Assembly (NCBI RefSeq): GCF_003172875.1
Contig: NZ_QGKM01000078.1
Coordinates: 1-62,465, forward strand
Source: Leucothrix pacifica
Lineage (GTDB): Bacteria > Pseudomonadota > Gammaproteobacteria > Thiotrichales > Thiotrichaceae
Direction of reading: 5' to 3'
Length of the DNA stretch: 62,465 bases
In this document: positions 21,683-31,255 of the stretch, one piece after another
Numbering within the stretch: position 1 is the stretch's first letter
Layout: every line of letters starts with the position of its first letter
The notes under the pieces: generated by a model
The model's input: only the letters and a program-made list of their open reading frames with translations
The model's database searches: none
Told to the model about the DNA's origin: nothing
Translations under genes and position numbers: made by a program

Positions 21683-21972
21683 TTGTCTTAATTTCGATAC
21701 ACTCCTAGCAAAACTGTTGTAAATTAAACACACCGCTGCTCTTCAAATGCTTGACTCCCCCCCATGATTACTATAAGTTCACTTAAAGAGTAATTATGTT
21801 TCAAACAGTTACCGCGAGCGTCAAATAAAGGCGCCATCTGATGCCAGCAGACCAAATTATAAATTAGGGGGGGATGGCATCGAATTTTCTATTAAGTGCC
21901 GCTATTAACTTCTTTCTTCTAAACATTGACTGGGGATAGCCCCGTGCTTTTCGCACTTTGCTAGGTTTTAAT
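21683..21972 (+). other. long, foldable upstream region of the helicase-like gene
   Basis: A 290-base region without a convincing ORF. On the plus strand it contains a C7 run (21757-21763), a 9-base-pair hairpin with one G-U (21764-21772 with 21789-21797), a G7 run (21867-21873), GATGCCA (21840-21846) complementary to TGGCATC (21875-21881), and two small hairpins just before the start codon (GGGG/CCCC at 21932-21943 and GTGC/GCAC at 21944-21956). The pairings are seen; a regulatory role is inferred. Confidence 0.4.
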
Positions 21973-23640
21973 TTGTCATTTTCAAACTTAAATTTACAAG
22001 ACAGCTTTGTTACCTCCATTGAGGGGGCAGGCTATTTAGCGCCAACACAATTACAAAGCCAACTCATACCATTAGTTGGTGAACGCAAAAGTGTTCTGGT
22101 ATGGAGTCAGTCAGCAGCCGGCAAAACGGGAGCCTTCCTGATTCCGGCAGTTAACTATATATTAGCTAATCCGCTCGAAGAAAAGCGTGGCGCTCGTATA
22201 TTAATACTGACTTCCAGACGTGATCGAGTTAGTCAAATAAATTACACGTTAAAAAGACTAACCCGAGACCATAACATGCGCTTCGGTTTTATTGTTAGTG
22301 GTAGACCATACCAGCCGCAAATGCGCCTGATGCGTCGCCCTCTTGATATGATGGTCGCTACTCCGGGAAGGTTGAATGACCTTGTCGATAACAACAAAGC
22401 AGATTTTTCACAGCTCGAGATGTTAATCATTGATGATATGACCACCATACATCAGAAAAACATGCACGAGCTGATCTCTAAAATTCTCAAGCAGGTTAAG
22501 CAAGAATGTCCAGTCATTGCCTTTATCAGGCATGATGAGGCGGTTACAGCGCTCGCACGAGAATTATTCCCGGATGCTGTAGAGATAGAAGGCATTGAGG
22601 AGGAGAACGAAGAGCTGCCAGATAATCTGGATAATAATATTTCAATTATAGATAGACCTGTTCACAGTAAGCCGGAAAAAGAGAGCTCGCTGCCGGAACA
22701 CGAGCAACATGCTTACGTTGCTGATGACTACACACATAAAATTGCTTTAATGGATCACTTTTTGGATGAGTTTGCCGGTGAAACAACCGTTATTCATACA
22801 TCAACCACTAAAGCAGCCACTGCTCTGCAGGACAACTTAGCTAATCACGGACACGTTGCAGAGTTGGCACACCAGCTAAAGACCAGTGAGATTTCTCCCG
22901 GAGATACACCCACATTAATTGTCGCCGATCAAAATGCTGTGAATCTACCAGCAGGTACCGATCAACACGTCATACATTTTGATTTGCCCTATAAAATCGA
23001 TAATTACAAGAAGCGTTTGAATAGTCATGCTCTGGAGCGTGACTCTGCCATGATTATACTTGCAGACGGAAGTGATTATGATGCCTTAAGGCGTATTGAA
23101 AAGGCGATTGGCTCACCAATTGAGCAACGTACTGCTCCCGGACTGGAACCACTGAATCCGTTCATTAGCACACAGACACACAACCCTAAGAAACAAACAA
23201 AAAGTCGTGCTAAAACTAATTCTGGTAAGCCTGCTCAAAAACGAAACACTGGTAGTAATAGTAAAAACGCGAAAGGCAGGACAGCTACCAACCGTAAATC
23301 CTCTCCTGCCAGTAAAGGAAAAGCTGCTGAGAACAAACGCGGCAAGCCAACGACGGTAAGGAAAAATACGCGTGGTGGCACATCTGCCAGCGACGATAAA
23401 GAACCAAGGCGTCAGCGTAAAGGTCCTTATGGTCGTTTGAATGGCGGCGCACAAAGAAAGCGTACTGACTTCGGAGTGAGCACCAAAGGCACTCAAAGCA
23501 ACCAGCCTGCCCCAATGTCAAATACTGACTGGGACAAAGCTGTTGCAGAAAATAAATCCAGCAAAGAAAAACGTGTTGTTATACGCTATAAGGACAAGAA
23601 GCGAACCCTACTAAAGGAAGATCCAGGCACTGACGCTTAG
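21973..23640 (+). CDS. DEAD-box helicase-like protein with degenerate catalytic motifs
   Basis: A two-domain protein with the layout of a DEAD-box RNA helicase. A Q-motif-like start (FSNLNLQDSF..., APTQLQSQLIP) and an intact TPGR motif Ib are clear. The catalytic motifs are altered: Walker A is SQSAAGKT, the DEAD box is DDMT, the SAT motif is FIRH, and neither arginine finger of motifs V and VI is recognisable (ADQNAVNLP and KRLNSHALERD). A tail of about 160 residues rich in Lys, Arg, Ser, Asn and Gly follows, suited to RNA binding. The TTG at 21973 with AGG seven bases upstream gives the usual MSFS start; the frame is open from 21958. It is probably an RNA-binding protein without helicase activity, but its role is not known. 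Confidence 0.8.
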   Translation: MSFSNLNLQDSFVTSIEGAGYLAPTQLQSQLIPLVGERKSVLVWSQSAAGKTGAFLIPAVNYILANPLEEKRGARILILTSRRDRVSQINYTLKRLTRDHNMRFGFIVSGRPYQPQMRLMRRPLDMMVATPGRLNDLVDNNKADFSQLEMLIIDDMTTIHQKNMHELISKILKQVKQECPVIAFIRHDEAVTALARELFPDAVEIEGIEEENEELPDNLDNNISIIDRPVHSKPEKESSLPEHEQHAYVADDYTHKIALMDHFLDEFAGETTVIHTSTTKAATALQDNLANHGHVAELAHQLKTSEISPGDTPTLIVADQNAVNLPAGTDQHVIHFDLPYKIDNYKKRLNSHALERDSAMIILADGSDYDALRRIEKAIGSPIEQRTAPGLEPLNPFISTQTHNPKKQTKSRAKTNSGKPAQKRNTGSNSKNAKGRTATNRKSSPASKGKAAENKRGKPTTVRKNTRGGTSASDDKEPRRQRKGPYGRLNGGAQRKRTDFGVSTKGTQSNQPAPMSNTDWDKAVAENKSSKEKRVVIRYKDKKRTLLKEDPGTDA

Positions 23641-23664
23641 TGACTTCCAAATAAGGAATAAACA

Positions 23665-25098
23665 ATGCAAAGGGATACAATAACAGCGCAACAAGGGCAA
23701 GGACTGCTCGTTAGTTTCGCTGTTCTGATTCTGATCGGTGCGATTGGCACTGTAGCCTATACCGTAATTCAGTCAGAAAAAATCAAACAAGAAACAACAA
23801 ACATTAATGCGATACAGTCCGCGCCCAAAATCAGTGACTCGGAACTTCAAGGTATAGCGCAAGCACTAGTTAAAAAGCATTTGGGCGGTAAACAAAGTGC
23901 TCAGGATGAAGATATTCAGGCACTTAGCAACACTCTGCACAATTTAAAAAACAACACTAGTGAAGCCGCTGCACAAACCCTCCTCCTCCTCAAACAAGAT
24001 AAACTCGACGAAGCTACTGATACGTTAAAAGCACTCGCACTTGATACTAAGTCCAAACGGGATGCAGCTAAGTTGTGGGTTGATATTGGTAATATTAGCA
24101 ATCTGAGTACCAGACAAGCTGCTATCGATGCCTATCAGAAATCGGTAACACTAGACCCTGATAATATTAATGCATGGAATCGTATCGGGCATCTTGAGCG
24201 AGCCAATAAAAACTTTGACCGTGCTGAGATTGCGTATAAGAATGTTACGCGCCTGTCTGGGGATATGACTCATACCCAAGCACTCTCATTCGCTAACTTT
24301 GGCTTACTTCACCAATCACAGAAGAAATACCAGGAAGCCATCGAGTCATTCACGCAGGCACTTAAGATAAATACTCAGCTGAATAACACGTCGGGGATTG
24401 CCTCAAACAATGAAAACCTTGCTAGTTTGCAGCGCACATTAAAGAATTATGATTCCGCAGAATCGCATTACAAAGCGGCATTTGAGATCTACCGACAAGA
24501 GAATCAACAGGCGAAATTGATTGAACTGCATTCCGCACTGGGAAGCTTGTATCAAACCAGAAAACAAACAGAGCTTGCTTTGCTTGAATATGAGAAAGCC
24601 TTATCGCTAACACAGGAAAACCCCAATAAGCGTTTTAGCGCCGGACTGTATGCCAATATGGGCATTTTATCTCAGCAAAGTAACGATCTGGAAAAGGCAG
24701 AGTCCTACTTCAATCAAGCTTTAGTGCTTTACCAAGCATTGCAACAAGACCAAGGCACTGCTGATCAATACAGTAATCTAGCGATTCTGGCGCGTAACAA
24801 AAAACAGTTTGAAAACAGTGAGAGCCTGCATCTAAAATCCATCGAGCTTTATGAAAAAGTAAACGCTACTCAAGCTATTGTGACGCAGTACACGAATCTT
24901 GGCTTTCTCTACACCGCCTGGAATAAGGCAGAAACTGCCTGCACGTACTGGCAAAAAAGTTTGGATGGCTTATCGGAACCGGCTCAAGCCGACCGTAAGA
25001 TACGAATTCAAGACATAATCAACAGAGACTGCAAGGCATATTCCGGAACTAGCAATAGCGAGGATATTAGCAATGACACCTCTGTGACTGAGGACTAA
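23665..25098 (+). CDS. membrane-anchored TPR protein
   Basis: A 477-residue protein with one N-terminal membrane span (about residues 14-34) and about six to eight tetratricopeptide repeats from residue 130 to the C-terminus, such as AIDAYQKSVTLDPDNINAWN and AIESFTQALKINTQ. TPR arrays mediate protein-protein contacts. The ATG has AAGGAATA upstream and lies 24 bases after the helicase-like gene, so the two are probably co-transcribed. No partner can be named. Confidence 0.85.
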   Translation: MQRDTITAQQGQGLLVSFAVLILIGAIGTVAYTVIQSEKIKQETTNINAIQSAPKISDSELQGIAQALVKKHLGGKQSAQDEDIQALSNTLHNLKNNTSEAAAQTLLLLKQDKLDEATDTLKALALDTKSKRDAAKLWVDIGNISNLSTRQAAIDAYQKSVTLDPDNINAWNRIGHLERANKNFDRAEIAYKNVTRLSGDMTHTQALSFANFGLLHQSQKKYQEAIESFTQALKINTQLNNTSGIASNNENLASLQRTLKNYDSAESHYKAAFEIYRQENQQAKLIELHSALGSLYQTRKQTELALLEYEKALSLTQENPNKRFSAGLYANMGILSQQSNDLEKAESYFNQALVLYQALQQDQGTADQYSNLAILARNKKQFENSESLHLKSIELYEKVNATQAIVTQYTNLGFLYTAWNKAETACTYWQKSLDGLSEPAQADRKIRIQDIINRDCKAYSGTSNSEDISNDTSVTED

Positions 25099-25174
25099 TA
25101 GAATACTTCAGCATCACTTTTGATAAGCGCTGAAAGTATGATTGATTCCAAACTGTGAAAGTTAATTATAGCGG

Positions 25175-25217
25175 TGACAGCCAACACTATTTTGATTAAT
25201 CATAGCGTTAGCTGTCA
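25175..25217 (-). terminator. hairpin between convergent genes
   Basis: An 11-base stem (25175-25185 with 25207-25217) lies downstream of the flavoprotein gene. Read on the minus strand the single non-Watson-Crick position is a G-U pair; on the plus strand it is a C-A mismatch. No T run follows, so a terminator function is uncertain. Confidence 0.35.
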
Positions 25218-25248
25218 GCTTCAAGGTTAATTTAAATAACGATAGAAA

Positions 25249-27381
25249 TTAACCACGTCTCCAACTATGGAACTTCTCAACGTAAGTCAGCAACTTTTCA
25301 GGAGCATGCGCTCTTTTCCAGTTACCAGCAGCAAACTTATTTGACTCAGACATCGTCGGATAAATATGAATAGTACCGAGAATTTTATTCATTCCCAGAT
25401 TATATTTCATCGCAAGAATAAACTCAGGGATCAGATCACCTGCACCTTTACCAAGTATGGTCACTCCTAAGATCTTGTCTTTACCCGGAACGGTGAGCAC
25501 CTTCACAACTCCCTCGTCACTGCTATCTGCGATAGCGCGATCAAGGTCATCAATGCCGTATGTAGTGATTTCATAAGCGATATCTTTCTCTTTCGCCTCT
25601 TTCTCGTTGATACCAACACGTGCAACTTCCGGATCGGTGAAGGTAGCCCATGGGATAACACGATAATCAACCTTGAAGCGTTTGAAGCTGCCAAACAGAG
25701 CATTAACGCTTGCGTACCAAGCCTGATGTGCCGCAGTGTGAGTGAACTGGTAAGGACCTGCAACATCACCCACTGCAAAAATATTCGGGAAGTTAGTTGT
25801 CAAGAAGCCATCAGTTTCGATAGTACCCCTTGGGTTTATCTCAACACCCAGCTCTTCAAGACCAAATCCTTCGATATTTGCTTTACGCCCGAGTGCTAAC
25901 AATACACGGTCAAATGGAACCCGCGTCTCTTGTCCGTCATGTTCACAAATCAACACATTCTGACCATTCTCAACAACAAACTCATTGGCGGTATGTGAGG
26001 ACAGAACATCAATGCCCTCTTTCGTAAAGCGCGATTGCATAAACTCTGCAACCTCATCATCCTCACGTCCCATAATAAGTGGTGCTCGCTCGACCATGCT
26101 AACTTTAGAACCAAGTCTATTAAATGCCTGTGCCAACTCACTACCAATGGGACCACCACCTAGCACGAGTAAGCGTTCAGGCTGGTCTTCCAATTCCCAT
26201 AAGTTATCACTGGTCAGGTAATCCACCTTATCCAAACCCGGAATCGGTGGAACCATCGGTCTGGCACCTGTCGCTATGATGATGTTTTTGGTGGTCAGTA
26301 CTTTACCATTTACTTCAATGCGGTATGGATCAACAATTTTTGCTTCACCAGTAATCACCTCAACACCCAGTTCTGTATATCGTTCAATGGAATCATGTGG
26401 CTCAATCGCCTTAATGACACTCTGTACCCGATTCATCACTGTTTTGAAATCAAAGCTTGGCTTCATGTTCTCCAAACCGTACTTCTCTGCATTTTCAGCT
26501 TCATGGATTGCCTTAGCAGTACGAATGAGCGCTTTACTCGGTACGCAGCCCGTATTCAGGCAATCCCCGCCCATCTTGTGTTTCTCAATTAGGCCGACTT
26601 TAGCTTTCACAGCAGCAGCAATATAAGCTGATACCAAACCGCCAGAGCCTGCACCAATCACCAATAGGTTGTAGTCAAAGCTTTCTGGTTTGTCGTAGGC
26701 TGCCAACACTTTATTAGCACGAATCTTATCCATTACTTTTTTAGCAATCATTGGGAATATTCCAAGTAAAACAAAGGCAATAATTAATCCAGGCGAGAGA
26801 ATACTGGACAGTGAATCAATTTGAGCGAGCTGAGTACCTGCATATACAAATACAGCAGTTCCCGCTAACATACCGAGCTGACTAACCCAGGCAAATGTTG
26901 TGGTGCGAATCGATGTGAATCCCATTAGGATATTCACTAAAAAGAATGGAAATAACGGTACTAAACGCATTGCAAACAAATACAAAGGACCTTCTTTTTC
27001 GACACCTTCGTTAATGGTCTTCAGCTTGTCTGCATAACGTGTCTGCAGCGTGTCACGAAACAGATAGCGCGACACCAGAAATGCTAATGTAGCGCCCAAG
27101 GTGCTGGCAATTGACACCATAATCACACCAACCAACAGGCCAAACAATGCGCCAGACAACAGCGTCATAATGGCAGCGCCTGGTAGCGATAAAGCGGCCA
27201 TCGCAACATAAACAACAAAGAATATGAGCAACGTCAGGAATGTATTCTCCTGATAGTAGGCATTGAATGCTTCCTGTTTAGCCTTTATAAAATCAAGAGA
27301 AAAATATTGCTGTAGATCAAACAGAAAAAAGCCTGCAATCAGGAGTACAATAATTCCAATGATTGTAATTTTTTTATTCAT
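25249..27381 (-). CDS. TVP38/DedA membrane domain fused to FAD-dependent disulfide oxidoreductase
   Basis: A 710-residue fusion. Residues 1-220 form a polytopic VTT (SNARE-associated/TVP38) domain with the SLPGAAIMTLLSGALFG motif. From about 235 a class I pyridine nucleotide-disulfide oxidoreductase follows, with FAD site VIGAGSGG, redox-active GGDCLNTGCVPSKAL, an NAD(P) site around VLGGGPIGSELAQ, and the C-terminal HIYPTMSE His-Glu pair as in mercuric reductase and lipoamide dehydrogenase. No N-terminal heavy-metal-binding domain is present. The substrate is unknown; membrane attachment of a thiol/disulfide flavoenzyme is the inference. Confidence 0.92.
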   Translation of the reverse strand: MNKKITIIGIIVLLIAGFFLFDLQQYFSLDFIKAKQEAFNAYYQENTFLTLLIFFVVYVAMAALSLPGAAIMTLLSGALFGLLVGVIMVSIASTLGATLAFLVSRYLFRDTLQTRYADKLKTINEGVEKEGPLYLFAMRLVPLFPFFLVNILMGFTSIRTTTFAWVSQLGMLAGTAVFVYAGTQLAQIDSLSSILSPGLIIAFVLLGIFPMIAKKVMDKIRANKVLAAYDKPESFDYNLLVIGAGSGGLVSAYIAAAVKAKVGLIEKHKMGGDCLNTGCVPSKALIRTAKAIHEAENAEKYGLENMKPSFDFKTVMNRVQSVIKAIEPHDSIERYTELGVEVITGEAKIVDPYRIEVNGKVLTTKNIIIATGARPMVPPIPGLDKVDYLTSDNLWELEDQPERLLVLGGGPIGSELAQAFNRLGSKVSMVERAPLIMGREDDEVAEFMQSRFTKEGIDVLSSHTANEFVVENGQNVLICEHDGQETRVPFDRVLLALGRKANIEGFGLEELGVEINPRGTIETDGFLTTNFPNIFAVGDVAGPYQFTHTAAHQAWYASVNALFGSFKRFKVDYRVIPWATFTDPEVARVGINEKEAKEKDIAYEITTYGIDDLDRAIADSSDEGVVKVLTVPGKDKILGVTILGKGAGDLIPEFILAMKYNLGMNKILGTIHIYPTMSESNKFAAGNWKRAHAPEKLLTYVEKFHSWRRG

Positions 27382-27506
27382 AGAGAGTCTCTGGTATGAT
27401 TATATTCGTAATTTAATTAAGCTACTTTACGTGCTTTATGATCTCATAGATGCTTTATCACACAAGATAATTAAAATAATCGTGACGTATCTCGTCAGAA
27501 ATAGCA

Positions 27507-27547
27507 TAAAAAAGCCCATCAATTATTGTTAAATAACTGACGGGCTT
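27507..27547 (-). terminator. terminator after the class V aminotransferase
   Basis: Ten-base stem, 27512-27521 with 27538-27547, followed by a T run on the minus strand. The one irregular pair is G-U in minus-strand RNA but A-C in plus-strand RNA, which supports minus-strand use, ending the aminotransferase transcript. Confidence 0.8.
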
Positions 27548-27612
27548 AATATAATCTAAGCTAGGTTAACAAAAGCTTACATAGCAGTATTAATGACAGG
27601 CTTGTGAATTAT

Positions 27613-28740
27613 CTAGCTAATTTTATCTAAGGCAGCTTCTAAACGAGAGACAGACTCATCTACATTGTGGAGTTTATCCAAACCAAACAAACCGATTCTG
27701 AATGTCTGGTAATCATCCGGCTCATCACACTGCAGTGGAACGCCAGCGGCAATCTGCAGACCAACCTCAGCAAATTTCTTACCGGTATGGAATCCTGCAT
27801 CCTCTGTGTAGCTCACAACTACACCCGGTGCCCCAAAACCCTCAGCAGCAACGCTCTTAATGCCACGACTTGCAAACAACTCACGCACCCGCTTACCGAG
27901 CTCAAGCTGCTCGTCACGCACCTTATCGAAGCCATACTCTTGGGTTTCATTCATGATATCGCGGAAACGAGTTAACGCATCTGTCGGCATCGTCGCATGA
28001 TAAGCATGCCCACCACCTTCATAAGCTTCCATTATCTGAAGCCATTTCTTAAGGTCACAAGCAAAACTAGTGCTAGTTGTCTCTTCAATTCGCTCTCTGG
28101 CTAACTCACTCATCATGACCAGACCACAACAAGGGGATGCACTCCAGCCTTTTTGCGGAGCACTAACCAGTAAATCAACGCCTAATGCTTTCATATCAAC
28201 CCAAACAGTTCCTGAGGCGATACAATCCAAAACCATTAAGCCACCGACTTCATGAACCGCTTCCGCCATTGCTGCGATGTAATCATCTGGAAGGATAATG
28301 CCTGCAGATGTCTCCACATGCGGTGCAAAAACGACATCAGGTTGTTGCTCACGAATTGTAGACACCACCTCTTCGATCGGAGCTGGTGCAAAAGGAGACT
28401 GTGATTCTTCTGATTGGCGACGTGCCTTGAGAACCGTTTCAGATGACGGAATGTTTCCCATTTCAAAAATCTGAGTCCAACGGTAACTAAACCAGCCATT
28501 GCGAACAACCAGTACCTTCTTATCAGTCGCGAATTGTCTCGCAACAGCTTCCATACCAAAGGTCCCACTTCCTGGCACAACAGCTACCGAATGAGCGTTA
28601 TAAACAGATTTTAATGTAGACGAGATATCATTCATCACACCCTGAAACGATTGTGACATGTGATTAAGGGAGCGATCAGTGTAAACGACCGAGTATTCCA
28701 GCAGCCCATCGGGGTCAATATTAGGTAGTAATCCTGGCAC
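27613..28740 (-). CDS. class V aminotransferase, alanine-glyoxylate-like
   Basis: A PLP-dependent fold-type I aminotransferase of the serine-pyruvate/alanine-glyoxylate group. The PLP lysine lies in SAPQKGWSASP (residue 197 from the chosen start), with the preceding Asp in VLDCIASGT. The frame opens at 28785, but the GTG at 28740 has GAGGA seven bases upstream and gives 375 residues beginning at the conserved PGLLPNIDPDG; the extra 15 residues look like leader. The amino donor and acceptor cannot be read from sequence. Confidence 0.88.
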   Translation of the reverse strand: MPGLLPNIDPDGLLEYSVVYTDRSLNHMSQSFQGVMNDISSTLKSVYNAHSVAVVPGSGTFGMEAVARQFATDKKVLVVRNGWFSYRWTQIFEMGNIPSSETVLKARRQSEESQSPFAPAPIEEVVSTIREQQPDVVFAPHVETSAGIILPDDYIAAMAEAVHEVGGLMVLDCIASGTVWVDMKALGVDLLVSAPQKGWSASPCCGLVMMSELARERIEETTSTSFACDLKKWLQIMEAYEGGGHAYHATMPTDALTRFRDIMNETQEYGFDKVRDEQLELGKRVRELFASRGIKSVAAEGFGAPGVVVSYTEDAGFHTGKKFAEVGLQIAAGVPLQCDEPDDYQTFRIGLFGLDKLHNVDESVSRLEAALDKIS

Positions 28741-28823
28741 AATGCTTTCCTCAAAAATGTATTTTGATAGATAGTGCCGGATCACATACCTAGTGGCAAT
28801 ATGTATATCGGATAGTAATAGAT

Positions 28824-29705
28824 TTACAAGTGTTGTCGAGAGACAAACTTAACCCACTTAGACTCAAGTGATGATATATTGCTTTCATTAGTCACCTCTA
28901 ATAATGCTTTGATTCCTGACGGGTCATTAGCTACGCTATCACGGTATGTTCTGTAATATCTCTTTAGCAATCTTCTGCTTTGAAGGTAAAACATTAAGTA
29001 CCTAGCTTTTGCATAGCTAGTCTCGCGATCTTTACCATAAAAACCATCTCCGGAGCTCATCATAGTCGATAAATTCGGTGATGCCTTTGCCTTTGTGAGT
29101 GCCGTCAATGAAGCCAAACGCCAATTATTCATTCCATAAATGTAACCACCTGAGTAACGGGATCGCTCATAAAGTGAAGCAAGTCCTTCATGAAACCATA
29201 GTGGACTCTCAGGGAAGTTTTGAGTGATATAAGGATGAACCAGTTCGTGAGTGAGTGTCCCGCCTCCAGAAGCAATATTCATCACCATCCGTTTGTTTGA
29301 GGGGTCAAAGTAACCATAAGGGGTATCTGGAATAAATCCCCACAACCTCTGGTTATTTTCTGTATAGCTCGCTTCACTTTTGAACAACCAAATAATAATA
29401 ACTTGCGAAGGATCGGATCTGAAGAATTGTTTCTTAAGAGCTCGTTGAGATCTTTGTATTTTTCTCCTCCAAAACTTCATCTGCTTTAGTGCCAAGTCGC
29501 CTGTAATAACGAACGGGTAGCTAACCTCTGTCACGTAATTAGGTGCTAACTTTTTCACTTTTTTTATAGCTGTACTTATATTGTTAAGCTGCTCGACAGA
29601 CGATTGAGGTTGATTTGCAAACTGCTTATTATCGCCGATACAACCGGTTATTGCATTCAAAGCAACTAAAAAATAAACCAACTTCAACACATATGTATAT
29701 GACAT
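28824..29705 (-). CDS. lipoprotein with HELVH gluzincin-type metallopeptidase motif
   Basis: A 293-residue predicted lipoprotein: an N-terminal hydrophobic segment ends in the lipobox ITGC, with Cys22 as lipidation site and Ile at +2, which suggests the outer membrane. A zinc-peptidase motif HELVH lies at 153-157 and a second acidic helix, WFHEGLASLYE, contains Glu173, the spacing expected of peptidase MA-like gluzincins. The closest family is not identified. By eye the gene is AT-richer than its neighbours. Confidence 0.75.
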   Translation of the reverse strand: MSYTYVLKLVYFLVALNAITGCIGDNKQFANQPQSSVEQLNNISTAIKKVKKLAPNYVTEVSYPFVITGDLALKQMKFWRRKIQRSQRALKKQFFRSDPSQVIIIWLFKSEASYTENNQRLWGFIPDTPYGYFDPSNKRMVMNIASGGGTLTHELVHPYITQNFPESPLWFHEGLASLYERSRYSGGYIYGMNNWRLASLTALTKAKASPNLSTMMSSGDGFYGKDRETSYAKARYLMFYLQSRRLLKRYYRTYRDSVANDPSGIKALLEVTNESNISSLESKWVKFVSRQHL

Positions 29706-29764
29706 ATCTAATACTCATCGATAGAGATGCAGCGAAAGAATACTCTTGATTGGATTAACAGGCA

Positions 29765-31255
29765 CTAGGCCTCAAATACCTTCGCCTGATGATTATCACC
29801 AAAAGACTCCAACCTGACATCATAACCCCACAGACGTCGCATATGCTTCAGCACCTCATCTGTTTCTTCATTCAAAGGCCTGTCGTTATGTTGATAATGA
29901 CGCAGAGTCAGTGAGCGATCACCCCTGATATTCACATTGTAAACCTGAATATCAGGCTCATTACTACTGAGGTTATACTGTTGTGACAGCACTTCCCGAA
30001 CACGACGATAGCCCTCGTCATCATGAATTGCCGTAACATCAATGGTCGACTTATATTCATTATCTTCCAGCGCAAAGAAGCGGAACTGGCGAATAACTGT
30101 CGGCGATAAATATTGCTCTATAAAACTCTCATCACGATAGTTCTTCATCGCATAATGAAGCGTCTCCAACCAATCCGACCCCGCAATATCAGGAAACCAG
30201 CGCTTATCTTCATCGGTTGGGTTCTCACAAATGCGACGAATATCCGTCATCATCGCAAAGCCTAAGGCATACGGATTAATGCCGGAATAATACGGGCTGT
30301 CATACTCAGGCTGAGCCACCACATTAGTATGCGAAGTCAGGAACTCAAGCATGAAAGCATCATTGACCAAACCTTCGTCATACATCTCATTTAGAATGGT
30401 GTAATGCCAGAACGTAGCCCAGCCCTCATTCATGACCTGAGTTTGTCGCTGAGGATAAAAATACTGCGCCATTTTACGGACAATCCTCACCACCTCACGC
30501 TGCCAAGACTCTAAATGTGGCGCATTTTTTTCAACGAAATAAAGAATATTCTCCTGAGGATCTTCCGGGAAAGTCTTACGCTGAGGCTCATCAATTTGTT
30601 TAGCGGTATCCGGAATCGTGCGCCACAAGTCGTTCAGGTGCGTTTGAATGTAATGTTCACGCTCCTTCTGACGCGCACGCTCAGCTTCCGCTGAAATCGG
30701 CAACGGACGCTTATAACGATCCACTCCATAATTCATTAAGGCATGGCAAGAATCCAAAAGAGACTCAACAGCATCAACCCCATGACGTTCTTCGCAGTCA
30801 GCGATGTATTTCTTGGCAAACACCAAATAATCAATAATCGCTTCTGCATCCGTCCAGGTACGGAATAAATAGTTACCTTTAAAGAAAGAATTATGACCAT
30901 AACAGGCGTGAGCAATCACCAGCGCCTGCATCGTCATGGAGTTCTCTTCCATTAGATAGGCAATGCAAGGATCTGAGTTGATAACAATCTCATACGCCAA
31001 CCCCATTCGTCCACGGGAATAATTTTTCTCCGTAGAAACAAACTTCTTTCCATAGGTCCAGTGATTATAACTAACAGGCATTCCCACAGATGCATAAGCA
31101 TCCATCATCTGGTCAGAACGAATAACTTCTATCTGGTTTGCATAGGTATCAAGCTTGAACTTCTCCTTCGCAATACGCGCAATTTCCTGGTCGTATTGTT
31201 CCAGTAGCTCAAAGGTCCAATCCGGCCCAGTCGAAATAGGCTCACGTCTGCTCAT
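29765..31255 (-). CDS. SpoVR family protein
   Basis: A 496-residue SpoVR/YcgB-type protein. Recognisable stretches are [30 protein letters not shown] and [10 protein letters not shown]. The molecular function of the family is unknown; in enterobacteria ycgB is a sigma-S-dependent stress gene, and SpoVR was named for spore cortex formation in Bacillus. Its ATG overlaps the yeaH-like stop by four bases, completing the conserved prkA-yeaH-spoVR operon. Confidence 0.95.
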   Translation of the reverse strand: MSRREPISTGPDWTFELLEQYDQEIARIAKEKFKLDTYANQIEVIRSDQMMDAYASVGMPVSYNHWTYGKKFVSTEKNYSRGRMGLAYEIVINSDPCIAYLMEENSMTMQALVIAHACYGHNSFFKGNYLFRTWTDAEAIIDYLVFAKKYIADCEERHGVDAVESLLDSCHALMNYGVDRYKRPLPISAEAERARQKEREHYIQTHLNDLWRTIPDTAKQIDEPQRKTFPEDPQENILYFVEKNAPHLESWQREVVRIVRKMAQYFYPQRQTQVMNEGWATFWHYTILNEMYDEGLVNDAFMLEFLTSHTNVVAQPEYDSPYYSGINPYALGFAMMTDIRRICENPTDEDKRWFPDIAGSDWLETLHYAMKNYRDESFIEQYLSPTVIRQFRFFALEDNEYKSTIDVTAIHDDEGYRRVREVLSQQYNLSSNEPDIQVYNVNIRGDRSLTLRHYQHNDRPLNEETDEVLKHMRRLWGYDVRLESFGDNHQAKVFEA

